DNA of 64,000 nt from DATLWN01 sp963764315 (GCA_963764315.1 CAVXSB010000018.1:1-64000), one strand, 5' to 3'; shown: positions 19,751-28,729, numbered from the stretch's first letter. Translations and numbers: made by a program. The notes: generated by a model not told the origin, from the letters alone.

Positions 19751-21048
19751 GCGCGCTTGCCGAAGTGCGGCTTTGGGGGCGCATCATCGGCGCCGTCACC
19801 TTGGATGATGGTGCCCGGACCACCCGGTTCGAGTATGCGCCTGAGTTTGTTGGCAGCCGCATTGAGGTATCGCCTATCGTGATGCCTTTGTCAGAGCGGA
19901 TCTACAGTTTCCCGGCTTTGCAGCCCGAAACCTTCCACGGTCTTCCTGGTCTCCTGGCCGACTCGTTGCCGGACAGGTTCGGCAATGCACTGATTGATGC
20001 CTGGCTGGCAACACAAGGGCGTCCGCCTGGATCAATGAACGCGGTGGAGAAGCTTTGCTATGTCGGTTCCCGTGGAATGGGGGCGCTTGAGTTCACACCG
20101 GCAACCGGGCCACAGCCATCTCGAGCACATCGCATTCAGGTCGGCCAGCTAGTTGACCTGGCTTCCACGATTCTGACTCATAGGAACAGCCTACAGACCG
20201 TTTTCAAACCTGGATCGGAGACAGAGGCCATGTCCGACATCCTGCGTGTCGGCACGTCTGCCGGCGGCGCCCGGGCCAAGGCAGTGATTGCGTGGAATCC
20301 GAAAACGAACGAGATCTGCTCTGGTCAGATGGAGGCTGGATCAGGATTCGAGCATTGGCTGCTGAAATTCGATGGCGTCAGTGGGAACAAGGACAAGGAG
20401 TTGGAAGACCCGAAGGGCTATGGCGTGATCGAATACGCCTATTACCTGATGGCGAAGGACTGCGGGATCGATATCAGTGATTGTCGCTTGTTCGAGGAAG
20501 GCGGTCGTCGCCATTTTATGACTCGGAGGTTCGACAGGTTGGATGGCGGCGAGAAACTGCACATGCAGTCGTTGTGCGCCCTGGCCCATTATGATTTCAA
20601 CATGCCCGGTGCATACAGCTACGAGCAAGCGCTGCAGACGATCAGACAACTAGACCTACCCATGGAATCGATCGAGGAAATGTTCCGCCGGATGGCGTTC
20701 AACATCGTTGTCCGGAACCAGGACGATCATGTGAAGAACATCGCCTTCCTGATGGACAAGAAAGGAGTGTGGAGGCTGGCCCCTGCTTTCGACATGACCT
20801 ACAGCTTCAACCCTTCCGGGGCATGGACCGCTACTCACCAGATGACGATGAACGGCAAGCGTGATGGCTTTACGATGGATGACTTCAAGGCCTGTGGAAA
20901 AACGGTGTCGATGAAGCGTGGCCGCGCAGAAGTTATCGTCAATGAGATTCAAGATGTGGTTTCACGCTGGGATGAATACGCCAACCAAGCTGGTTTGGCC
21001 GAGGCCTTTTCAAAGCCCATTGGGAAAGCTTTTCTGCATTTGGTCTGA
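19747..21048 (+). CDS. hipA: HipA-family serine/threonine kinase toxin
   Basis: Toxin kinase of 433 residues, the normal HipA length. An N-terminal HipA_N subdomain (about 1-105, including LPGLLADSLPDRFG) precedes the kinase core. The loop VGTSAGGARAKA (168-179) corresponds to the autophosphorylated glycine/serine loop, the catalytic motif NQDDHVKN lies at 324-331, and the magnesium-binding Asp349 is in AFDMTYS. All catalytic elements look intact. E. coli HipA phosphorylates glutamyl-tRNA synthetase; the target of this one is unknown, since related kinases modify other proteins. Codon use is less GC-biased than in flanking genes. Confidence 0.92.
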   Translation: MSALAEVRLWGRIIGAVTLDDGARTTRFEYAPEFVGSRIEVSPIVMPLSERIYSFPALQPETFHGLPGLLADSLPDRFGNALIDAWLATQGRPPGSMNAVEKLCYVGSRGMGALEFTPATGPQPSRAHRIQVGQLVDLASTILTHRNSLQTVFKPGSETEAMSDILRVGTSAGGARAKAVIAWNPKTNEICSGQMEAGSGFEHWLLKFDGVSGNKDKELEDPKGYGVIEYAYYLMAKDCGIDISDCRLFEEGGRRHFMTRRFDRLDGGEKLHMQSLCALAHYDFNMPGAYSYEQALQTIRQLDLPMESIEEMFRRMAFNIVVRNQDDHVKNIAFLMDKKGVWRLAPAFDMTYSFNPSGAWTATHQMTMNGKRDGFTMDDFKACGKTVSMKRGRAEVIVNEIQDVVSRWDEYANQAGLAEAFSKPIGKAFLHLV

Positions 21049-21066
21049 ACGGTCGCGATTTACGAA

Positions 21067-21118
21067 ACCGGCCAACCTAATTGTCGCCATGCGGCCAAGG
21101 TAATTGACGTTCTATACC
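21067..21118 (-). repeat. right inverted repeat of hipBA unit
   Basis: Read on the minus strand, it begins GGTATAGAACG like the left end. Two 16-base direct repeats of the form G-W-CAATTA-NN-TTGGCCG occur within it at a 23-bp spacing. It ends six bases before the stop codon of the cytochrome gene on the other side. Confidence 0.75.
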
Positions 21119-21123
21119 CCGGC

Positions 21124-21600
21124 TTATTTCTTCGTCAGATTCATGGCCGGCAGCTGATAGTTGGCGTGGCAGCTGATGCAGCGGTTCATGGTATCGGCGA
21201 GCTTCAGCTGGATGGTCTTGGTGCTCTTTCCCTGATGGGCCATGACGGCGATGGTGTCGAAATCCTGATGCAGACCGTAATCCATCTGCTTGTACTCATA
21301 CGGAAGTTTGACCAGCGTCTGCACGCCGACGCGGTCCATGGCCTTGGAGCCGACCGGCAGGGCGCCTGCCTCGATCTGGCGCATATCGCCGTTGGCCAGC
21401 CCCTGCACGATCTGTTGCACGGCCAGCACATCGTCCCGCATCATGGCCAGGGCCTGTGCCCGTTCGGTCGGCGACAGCTCGATGGCACTGCGGCCGTCCG
21501 GCGCCGGATGTGTGTCGCCGGCGAAGATGAACTTGTAGAGCAGGCCCGCGATGACGGCGAGCAGGATCAGGATGATCAGGGTTGGCTTTCGCGATTTCAC
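21124..21600 (-). CDS. membrane-anchored monoheme c-type cytochrome
   Basis: Protein of 158 residues with one N-terminal membrane helix (LIILILLAVIAGLLYKFIF) that would leave the rest in the periplasm. A single heme-attachment motif CISCH lies near the C terminus, in MNRCISCHANYQLPAM, preceded by a mostly helical region, as in cytochrome c'-like proteins. It could serve as an electron carrier. Its stop codon lies two bases outside the hipBA unit, so the insertion spared the reading frame. It follows the DUF2726 gene by 10 bp and may share its transcript. Confidence 0.8.
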   Translation of the reverse strand: MKSRKPTLIILILLAVIAGLLYKFIFAGDTHPAPDGRSAIELSPTERAQALAMMRDDVLAVQQIVQGLANGDMRQIEAGALPVGSKAMDRVGVQTLVKLPYEYKQMDYGLHQDFDTIAVMAHQGKSTKTIQLKLADTMNRCISCHANYQLPAMNLTKK

Positions 21601-21610
21601 GGTTTTTCTC

Positions 21611-22330
21611 CTAGCGTGTAAACAGTTCGATGGACTTGCATTCCGGGTAGCGGCTGCAGACCCAGAACAGCATGCCCTGGTACTTGCCGGACTTGGCGCG
21701 CTTCAGGGCCATGCGACTCTTGCACTGCTTGCAGGCGCGGTAGGCTTCCATCGACATCGTCGCCACCATCTCGTCCGGGGTCGGCGGCTTCTCCTTCAGG
21801 AAGGGCTCGAGCATGCCGCGAATCTCCGGCACCGAGTAGCTGGTCTTGACCGGCAGGCGGAAGTAGGGGATGCCGAGCTCGTGCAGGAAGTCGCCGAGCG
21901 TCAGGTCGCCGTGGCGACTGGATTCCCCGAGTTCGATGGCGCAGGCCACGGCCAGGCTGTCCTTGCTGCACAGGATGAAGTCGACATCGCGCAGCCCCTT
22001 CTTGGCCACGCGCTCGAGCATGGATTTGTCCACGCCCTGCTTGACGACGGCGATGTCGGTCAGCGACACCTTGGCCATGACGTGGTATTCCTTGCCGGCC
22101 ACCGCATGCAGGGTGTTGAAGCAGGCCAGCTCCGGCGGGGTCAGCAGGGATGGAATCTGGGCGCCGGCGATCTCTCCGGACACCGGCGGCATCGATGCCT
22201 TGCCGGCTGCCTTGCCGCGTGCGGCCTGGCGCCGCTCGCGCGTGGCCATCCAGACGATGGCGCCCAATGCGGCGAGCGTCAGGGCGATGGCGATGCCTTC
22301 CACGAGGATCATGATGATGGTCGGGTTCAT
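21611..22330 (-). CDS. membrane-anchored DUF2726 protein with C4 zinc ribbon
   Basis: Protein of 239 residues. One N-terminal membrane helix (about 4-28) is followed by a basic linker, a DUF2726 domain (about 60-185) and a C-terminal topoisomerase-type C4 zinc ribbon with cysteines in ACKQCKSRM and WVCSRYPECKSI. DUF2726 has a nuclease-like fold in some relatives, and the GLRDVDFILCSKDSLAVACAIEL segment resembles the D...ExK core of that fold. Function is unknown. It lies 70 bp downstream of polA on the same strand. Confidence 0.8.
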   Translation of the reverse strand: MNPTIIMILVEGIAIALTLAALGAIVWMATRERRQAARGKAAGKASMPPVSGEIAGAQIPSLLTPPELACFNTLHAVAGKEYHVMAKVSLTDIAVVKQGVDKSMLERVAKKGLRDVDFILCSKDSLAVACAIELGESSRHGDLTLGDFLHELGIPYFRLPVKTSYSVPEIRGMLEPFLKEKPPTPDEMVATMSMEAYRACKQCKSRMALKRAKSGKYQGMLFWVCSRYPECKSIELFTR

Positions 22331-22400
22331 GCCGGTTCAAGCATGCTATGGCCAAGCGTCGGGTTCAAGGCGCGATCTCTTCTCCCTGATGGCGTAATGG

Positions 22401-25142
22401 TTAAAGCTGGTGCGCTTCGAACCAGTTCGCCCCGGTGCCGATGTCCACGGTCAGCGTTACATGCAGGCTTACGGCCTGCTCCATCTCCTGGCGCATGATG
22501 TCGATGGCCCGCTCGGCCGCATCGGCCGGCGCCTCCACCACCAGCTCGTCGTGCACCTGCAGGATCATCCTGGCCTCGGGCAGCTCCGTTTCCAGGCGCC
22601 GGTGCAGGCGGATCATCGCCACCTTGATGATGTCGGCGGCAGAACCCTGCAGCGGCGCGTTGATGGCGGTGCGCTCGGCGTATTGCCGGTTGGCACCGTT
22701 CCTGGCCATGATATCCGGCACATAGACGCGGTGGCCGAGCAGGGTTTCGACGTAGCCCTGGGCGCGCGCCGCTTCCAGCGTCGCGTCCATGAAGCCCCGT
22801 ACCTTGGGGTATTGCTGGAAATAGGCATCGATGAAGATCTGGGCCTCGCTGCGCCCGATCCCCAGCTGTCTGGCCAGGCCGAAAGCGCTCATGCCGTACA
22901 GGATGCCGAAGTTCACGGCCTTGGCGCGCCGGCGCATCTCGCCCGTGACCGCCTCCAGCGGCACCTGATTGACGGCGGCGGCGGTGGCGGCATGGATGTC
23001 CTCGCCGCGCGCGAAGGCCTGGCTGAGCTGCGCGTCGCCGGAGAAGTGGGCCATTAATCTCAGCTCGATCTGCGAATAGTCCGCAGAGATCAGCACATGC
23101 CCGTCCTCGGCCACGAAGGCCTTGCGGATCTCGCGCCCCTCGTCGCTGCGGATGGGGATGTTCTGCAGGTTGGGGTCCGACGAGGACAGCCGGCCGGTGC
23201 TGGTGATGGCCTGGTTGTAGGAGGTGTGCACCCGTCCCGTTTCCGCATGGATCAGCAGCTGCAGGGCATCGGTGTAGGTGGATTTGAGCTTGGCCAGCTG
23301 GCGCACCGCCAGGATCAGGCGTGGCACCTCGTGCTCCTCGGCCAGCTTTTCCAGCACCGACTGATCGGTGGCCCATTGCCCGCTCTTGGTCTTCTTGCCG
23401 CCCGGGATACCGAGGGTCTCGAACAGCAGCTCGCCCAGCTGTTTCGGCGACTGGATGTTGAAGGCCTGGCCCGCCGCCGCGTGGATGTTTTCCTCCAGGG
23501 CACGGATGCGTGCGCCGAAGTCCTTCGACAACCGGTTCAGGATGGTGCGGTCGAGCCTGGCGCCGGCCCATTCCATGTCCGCGAGCACAATCGATAGCGG
23601 CAACTCGATGTCGTCGTGCCGGGCCAGGCGCCCCTCGCCGGCGAGCCTGTCGCGCAGCAGTCCCGTCAGGCGGAAGGCCACCTCGGCATCCTCGCAGGCA
23701 TAAGGTACGGCCGTCTCCAGCGGGACTTCTGCAAAACTTATCTGTTTCGCCCCCTTGCCGGCCACCTGCTCGTAGGAGATGCAGTGGTGCCCGAGGTAAT
23801 CCTCGGCGACGCTGTCGAGCTTGGGCGGATAGCGGCCCGGATACAGGCAGTAGGCGAGCAGCATGGAGTCGGCCTGCACGCCGGCCAGGGCGATGCCGGC
23901 GCGGCGCAGCACCTGCATGTCGTATTTGAGGTTGTGGCCGCACTTGGGTCGGGACGCATCCTCGAGCAGCGGTTTCAGGGCCTGCATGACCTCTGCCCGC
24001 GGCAGTTGTTTGGGCTGGGGTGTCAGCATGTCCGCCGCCCGATGCCCGACCGGCACATACCAGGCCTCGCCCGGCGACACGGCGAAGGAAAGGCCGACGA
24101 TCTCGGCATCATGGGTTTGCAGCGACGTGGTCTCGGTGTCGACGGCGATCAGCTCGGCCTCTTTCAGCCGAGCCACCAGTTCGGCAAGCTTGTCCGTATC
24201 GTCGACCACATGGTCGATCCGCGGATCCGCGGATGCGGGGGGTGGTGTTGGGGTGGCCGTCGGCGCTGCTGCAGGCCTCGCCGGCGGCAGGGCATCGCCA
24301 CTGAACTCATCCAGCAAGCGGCGGAACTCCAGCTCGGCGAACAGGGTGGCCAGCTTCTCCCGGTCGGGCGGCTGTACGGCGAGATCGTCGAGGCTTTCGG
24401 CCACGGGGGCGGTGTCGCACAGCGCCACCAGTTCGTAGGCAAGCCGGGCGGCATCGGCATGATCGATCAGCGATTGCCGGCGCTTGGGCTGCTTGACCTC
24501 TTCGGCGTGTTGGAGCACGGATTCCAGCGAGCCGTAGGTCGCGAGCAGTCCGGCGGCGGTCTTGGGGCCGATGCCCGGTATGCCGGGGATATTGTCGGAG
24601 GTGTCGCCGGTCAACGACAGCAGGTCGTGCACCTGGCTGGGCGGCACGCCCCATTTCTCCGCCACGCCCGCCGGGTCGTAGGTGGTGCCCTTCATGGTGT
24701 CGAGCATGTGGACCTGCCCGCCGACCAGCTGCATCAGGTCCTTGTCCGAGGAGACGATGGTCACCTCCCAGCCTGCCTTCTCGGCACGCCTGGCCAGGGT
24801 GGTGATGACGTCGTCGGCTTCAAAGTTGTCGATGCAGATCAGCGGGAGCCTGAAGGCGCGCGTGACCTCCCAAACCTTTGGCCATTGCATGGCCAGTTCC
24901 TCCGGCATCGGCGGCCGGTGTGCCTTGTAGTCGGGATAGATTTCGTTGCGGAAATTGCCACCCTTCGGATCGAAGGCCACGGCGACATGCGTCGGCTGCA
25001 GCTTGTCGAGCACGCTGCGCAGCATCTGCACATAGCCGAATACGGCATTGGTCGGCTCACCCTTGGCGTTGGACAGATGGCGCACCGCATGGAAGGCGCG
25101 AAACACATAGTTGGGACCGTCGATCAGGGCCAGGTGCGGCAT
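22401..25142 (-). CDS. polA: DNA polymerase I
   Basis: Repair and Okazaki-fragment polymerase of 913 residues with all three domains. The 5' nuclease occupies about 1-290 and includes VAFDPKGGNFR and LTGDTSDNIPGIPGIGPKTA. The 3'-5' proofreading domain keeps its acidic residues, in VDTETTSLQ, HNLKYDMQVL and CEDAEVAF. The polymerase domain has motif A (DYSQIELRLMAHFSGD), motif B (RRRAKAVNFGILYGMSAF) and motif C (LQVHDELVVEAP). It starts 3 bp after the yaaA stop codon, so the two are probably cotranscribed. Confidence 0.97.
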   Translation of the reverse strand: MPHLALIDGPNYVFRAFHAVRHLSNAKGEPTNAVFGYVQMLRSVLDKLQPTHVAVAFDPKGGNFRNEIYPDYKAHRPPMPEELAMQWPKVWEVTRAFRLPLICIDNFEADDVITTLARRAEKAGWEVTIVSSDKDLMQLVGGQVHMLDTMKGTTYDPAGVAEKWGVPPSQVHDLLSLTGDTSDNIPGIPGIGPKTAAGLLATYGSLESVLQHAEEVKQPKRRQSLIDHADAARLAYELVALCDTAPVAESLDDLAVQPPDREKLATLFAELEFRRLLDEFSGDALPPARPAAAPTATPTPPPASADPRIDHVVDDTDKLAELVARLKEAELIAVDTETTSLQTHDAEIVGLSFAVSPGEAWYVPVGHRAADMLTPQPKQLPRAEVMQALKPLLEDASRPKCGHNLKYDMQVLRRAGIALAGVQADSMLLAYCLYPGRYPPKLDSVAEDYLGHHCISYEQVAGKGAKQISFAEVPLETAVPYACEDAEVAFRLTGLLRDRLAGEGRLARHDDIELPLSIVLADMEWAGARLDRTILNRLSKDFGARIRALEENIHAAAGQAFNIQSPKQLGELLFETLGIPGGKKTKSGQWATDQSVLEKLAEEHEVPRLILAVRQLAKLKSTYTDALQLLIHAETGRVHTSYNQAITSTGRLSSSDPNLQNIPIRSDEGREIRKAFVAEDGHVLISADYSQIELRLMAHFSGDAQLSQAFARGEDIHAATAAAVNQVPLEAVTGEMRRRAKAVNFGILYGMSAFGLARQLGIGRSEAQIFIDAYFQQYPKVRGFMDATLEAARAQGYVETLLGHRVYVPDIMARNGANRQYAERTAINAPLQGSAADIIKVAMIRLHRRLETELPEARMILQVHDELVVEAPADAAERAIDIMRQEMEQAVSLHVTLTVDIGTGANWFEAHQL

Positions 25143-25145
25143 GGC

Positions 25146-25920
25146 TCAGCGACCGCTGCGGGCGAACACCCAGGTGTCGGCGGCAGACAGCGAAGGCTCG
25201 AAGGCATAGCCCTCGGCATCGAAGCCCTTGAGCGCCTCGATGTCATCCAGGCGTTCGTCGATGATGTAGCGGCTCATGAGGCCGCGGGCGCGCTTGGCGA
25301 ACAGGCCGACGATCTTGTAGGTATTCCCCTTGCGCTCCTTGAACACCGGCGTGACGACGCGCCCGGCGAGCTTCTCCGGGCGCACGGCCGAGAAGTATTC
25401 CTTGGAGGCGAGATTGACCAGCACGTCGTCGCCCTGAGCCGCCAGCGCCCGGTTCAGCGTCTCGGTGATGGCATCCCCCCAGAACGTATACAGGTTCTCC
25501 CCGCGCGCCGTGGCCAGTTTCGTGCCCATCTCCAGCCGGTAGGGCTGAATCAGGTCCTGGGGCCGCAATACGCCGTAAAGCCCGGAAAGGATGCGCAGAT
25601 GATCCTGGGCGAAGGCCAGGGCGTCGGCATCGAGCGAGTCGGCATCCAGCCCCTTGTAGACATCGCCGCGGAAGGCGAGCAGGGCGGCGCGGGCATTGTC
25701 CGGGGTGAACGGAGTGGAGAAGGCGCGCCAGCGTCCGGCATTCAGGTCGGCCAGCTTCATGCTGATGCCCATCAGTTCGGCGAGCTCAAAGCTGTCCTTG
25801 CCACAGCATGATGCCGGCCAGGATCTCCGCCTCGCCAAGAAGCTCCGGCTGGGCCGAGCCAACGTTGGTGCTGCCTGCCTGCATGTCCATGTTCTTGGCC
25901 GGTGAAATGACGATCAGCAT
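25146..25920 (-). pseudogene. yaaA: yaaA (peroxide-stress protein family), one-base frameshift
   Basis: The start at 25920 has a GGAGG site and begins MLIVISPAKNMDMQAG, the YaaA N terminus. This frame runs to a TGA after about 45 codons. The rest of the protein continues in the next frame from GKDSFELAELMGIS to the stop at 25146. The whole span is 775 bases, one more than the 258 codons expected for YaaA, so one extra base lies at about 25795-25812. YaaA lowers free iron during peroxide stress in E. coli. The remainder looks fully conserved, so the lesion is recent or a sequencing error. Confidence 0.85.
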
Positions 25921-25974
25921 GGAGCCTCCATGCGTCGAAGCTAATCGCTGCCGATACGAGCGGCCAGTATCGGA

Positions 25975-27120
25975 TCAGTCCTCGCGGCGGAACGGGGTAA
26001 GGCGCGCGGCCTCGTGCATATAATGGTCGATGCCCGCATGCTCGCGCGCGAGGAAATCGGCGATGGCGTGGCGGAAGCCCGGGTGGGCAATCCAGTGCGC
26101 GCTGTGCGTGGTGACCGGCGAAAGCCCGCGCCCGAGCTTGTGTTCTCCCTGGGCTCCGGCCTCGAATCGGGCGAGGCCCGTCTCGATGCAGTAGGCAATG
26201 GGCGCGTAGTAGCACAGCTCGAAATGCAGGCAGGGCAGTTGTTCGAAGCTTCCCCAGTAGCGTCCGTACAGGGTGTCGGGGCCCTGTACGAGCAGGGCGC
26301 CGGCGACGATGCGCCCGTCCCGTTCGGCCAGGCACAGGCGGAAGGCCTCGGGCATCGTTTCCGCCCACATCGTAAAACACGCACGGTTCAGGTAGGTCGG
26401 GCTACCCTTCTGGTGCATATGTCTCTGGTACAGCGCATACATGGCATCCCAGTGTTTGGGGCCGGCCTCGGATCCGGCCAGCATGCGGATATTCACCTGT
26501 TCGCGGGCGATGCGCCGTTCGCGCCGCGCCTCCTTGCGCCGCTTGGCGGAGAAGGTGGCCAGGTATTCATCGAAATCGTGGTAATCGGCATTGTGCCAGT
26601 GGAACTGGCAGTCCCGGCGTTCCAGCAATCCGGCCTGTTGCCATGCCGTCAGCTCGGTCTCGGCAGGAAACAGCACATGCAGCGAGGAGACGCCCAGGCG
26701 TTCGGCCAGAGCGATGGCCGCCGTGCGCAGAGCCTCACCCACGGCGACCGTATCTGCATCGGCACGGATCAGCAGGCGTGGGCCGGTGGCCGGGGTATAG
26801 GGCACGGCGGACACCAGTTTCGGATAGTAATCGATGTCGGTGCGGGCATAGGCCTCGGCCCAGGCCCAGTCGAATACGAACTCCCCGAAGCTGTGATCCT
26901 TCAGATACAGCGGCAGGGCACCGACGATGGCATCGCCCCGCCGGCACACGAGGTGCATCGGTGTCCAGCCGGTGGCGGGGGCCACACAGCCGCTGGCTTC
27001 CATGGCAAGCAGGAAGGCGTGGCGCAGGAAGGGCTGGCCTTGGCTGAGCGCATCCCAAACCCCTGCATCCACATTGTCGATGTCGCCGATGATCTCGCAG
27101 CGCAGTCCGCCGTCGTCCAT
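25975..27120 (-). CDS. COG3146/DUF482 N-acyltransferase (FemAB/GNAT-like)
   Basis: Predicted N-acyltransferase of 381 residues. Typical blocks of this family are AYARTDIDYYPKLVSAVPYTP (here near residues 90-110), YDFDEYLATFSAKRRKEARR-like basic segment, and the C-terminal GAQGEHKLGRGLSPVTT and HWIAHPGFRHAI. No membrane segment is visible. The family is widespread in proteobacteria without an established substrate. The gene ends 55 bp downstream of the yaaA start region on the same strand and diverges from ribD. Confidence 0.82.
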   Translation of the reverse strand: MDDGGLRCEIIGDIDNVDAGVWDALSQGQPFLRHAFLLAMEASGCVAPATGWTPMHLVCRRGDAIVGALPLYLKDHSFGEFVFDWAWAEAYARTDIDYYPKLVSAVPYTPATGPRLLIRADADTVAVGEALRTAAIALAERLGVSSLHVLFPAETELTAWQQAGLLERRDCQFHWHNADYHDFDEYLATFSAKRRKEARRERRIAREQVNIRMLAGSEAGPKHWDAMYALYQRHMHQKGSPTYLNRACFTMWAETMPEAFRLCLAERDGRIVAGALLVQGPDTLYGRYWGSFEQLPCLHFELCYYAPIAYCIETGLARFEAGAQGEHKLGRGLSPVTTHSAHWIAHPGFRHAIADFLAREHAGIDHYMHEAARLTPFRRED

Positions 27121-27193
27121 GGCCGGATGATTGGCCCCATAAGGCGCCGGTGCAAGACTTTGCCTTTTGTCCGGGCTGTGCCATCTTCAGGGC

Positions 27194-28295
27194 ATGGCGG
27201 ATCAAGGAAAAACGCAGGGGGATGAGGATGTGCGCTGGATGCGCCGGGCGCTGGCGCTGGCGCGTCGCGGCATCGGTTGTACGCATCCCAATCCGCGAGT
27301 CGGTGCCGTCGTCGTCAAGGACGGCATCAAGCTCGGGGAGGGCTGGCATGCCCGCCCCGGCGGACCCCATGCCGAGGTGGAGGCACTGCGCGCCGCCGGG
27401 CCTTCGGCCAGGGGTGCCACGATCTATGTGACGTTGGAGCCCTGTGCGGCTCACGGACGCACGCCACCCTGCACCGAGGCGATCGCCGAGGCGGGTATCC
27501 GCCGCGTCGTCTATGCCTCGGCCGATCCGAACCCGCAGATGGCCGGCGGCGGCCAACGGTTGAGTCACCGCGGTATCGAGGTGCGCGCCGGGGTGCTGCA
27601 TGCCCAGGCGGATGCGCTGAACCGTCCATTCTTCCATTTCATGCGCCACGGTCGCCCCTTCGTCCTGGCCAAGGCCGCCGTGTCGCTCGATGGCAAGCTG
27701 GCCACGCGCACGTATCATTCGCAGTGGATCAGCGGCCCCGAATCGCGCCGCCATGCACACCGCCTGCGCGCCGAGTCCGATGCCATCCTCGTCGGTGCCG
27801 GCACACTGGAGCGCGACAATCCGTCGCTGACGGTGCGCGATGCCCATGTGCTGGGTCGTCCGCCGCTGCGCGTGGTCATCGCCGGGCGCATGCCGGCATT
27901 CCGGGAGGATTGCCGCCTGCTGGGGGGCGATGCCCCGACGCGATTGTATGTGCGCGAGAAGAGCCTGGAGGCGGCCAGCTGGGAGTCGGCAGGGGTCGAG
28001 GTCGTACAGGCGGGGACCCTGCATCAGATCCTGACCCACCTCGGCCGCGACGGGCGATCTGGCGCTGCTGCTGGAGGGAGGAGGGCGGCTGCACGCCTCC
28101 TTCCTCGAGATGCGGCTGACCGATGAACTCGTGCTGTATCAGGCGCCATTGCTGATCGGCGGCCATGATGCCGTGAATTTCTGGAGCGGCATCGGCTGTT
28201 CCCGGTTGTCGCAGGCTCCGCGCCTCGAAGACGTGGAACGGCGCATGCTCGGTGTCGATCAGATGATCCGGGGACGCGTCGCCTATCCCGGCTGA
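27194..28295 (+). pseudogene. ribD: ribD (riboflavin deaminase/reductase), one-base frameshift
   Basis: Bifunctional pyrimidine deaminase/reductase of riboflavin synthesis. The N-terminal deaminase keeps its zinc ligands in HAEVEAL and PCAAHGRTPPC. The reductase domain begins near residue 150 (AKAAVSLDGKLATRT). After ILTHLGRDG the frame is wrong; the correct continuation DLALLLEGGGRLHASFLE lies one frame over and runs to the stop at 28293-28295. The span of 1,102 bases has one base too many, probably the third G at 28052-28054. Since ribD is usually essential, a sequence error is likely unless another copy exists. Confidence 0.88.
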
Positions 28296-28298
28296 GCC

Positions 28299-28691
28299 GT
28301 GGACCGGCCTGCCGTTCCCGTTCTCGTACGCCTGCCCCTGCTGCTGCCGAGCGTCGGCTGGCTGGCCGGCCTGCTACTCACCCGTGCCGACGGGGTGGCG
28401 CTTCCCCTAGCCGCGATGCTGGCGGTGGCGGGCTTGCTGCTGGGCCTTCGCCGATCCCTGCGCCCGTTCGCCTTGGCCATTGCCCAGGCTGGGGTGCATA
28501 ACCGCTTCGGTTTTCCCAGGTCGGCGGTGCTGCGCCGCTACCTCGCCATCGGTGCTCACGTATGGAATACGGCCAAGGGTGCCGTCATCGTGCGTTGGGC
28601 CGGCGATGGGGAGAGCAGGGTGCAGCAGCTCCATTGTCCGCCGCCGGGGCGCAGAGACCGCGCATTGCAGTGGTGGCAGGGGACTCTATAA
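28299..28691 (+). pseudogene. comEC: comEC remnant with large internal deletion
   Basis: An uninterrupted frame of 130 codons starting with GTG three bases after ribD. Its first 60 residues are hydrophobic and arginine-rich, like the N-terminal membrane region of ComEC/Rec2. From AGVHNRFGFPRSAVLRRY onward, with GAHVWNTAKGAVIVRW, it matches the end of the ComEC metallo-hydrolase domain. Full ComEC proteins are about 700-800 residues, so some 600 residues are missing in frame. Position just upstream of exbBD is the usual place of comEC in gammaproteobacteria. DNA uptake through ComEC would be lost. Confidence 0.6.
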
Positions 28692-28692
28692 T
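28665..28692 (+). promoter_or_regulatory. sigma-70 type promoter for exbBD
   Basis: A perfect TATAAT -10 box lies at 28687-28692, overlapping the end of the comEC remnant. The -35 candidate TTGCAG is at 28665-28670 with a 16-bp spacer. A small hairpin, GCCGGC-TCAAA-GCCGGC (28694-28710), follows at the expected 5' end of the transcript. Confidence 0.55.
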
Positions 28693-28729
28693 CGCCGGCT
28701 CAAAGCCGGCCCCGATTCTTGCTGGGGCC

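Larger units (their letters stand above)
19235..21122. mobile_element. hipBA-carrying transposon-like unit without transposase
   Basis: The unit between the direct repeats CCCCGG (19235-19240 and 21117-21122) is 1,876 bp long. Its ends are the inverted repeats 19239-19290 and 21067-21118, which align without gaps at 38 of 52 positions. It carries only hipB and hipA, which are lower in GC than neighbouring genes. There is no transposase, so it would have to be moved in trans, or be the remnant of an insertion sequence. The internally repeated ends recall IS families with multiple terminal repeats, such as IS21, but that assignment is a guess. Confidence 0.65.

Noticed and set aside
23616..25811. 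731-codon plus-strand frame opposite polA and yaaA
   Set aside because: Composition is that of a shadow frame and it has no family features, while polA is complete on the other strand.
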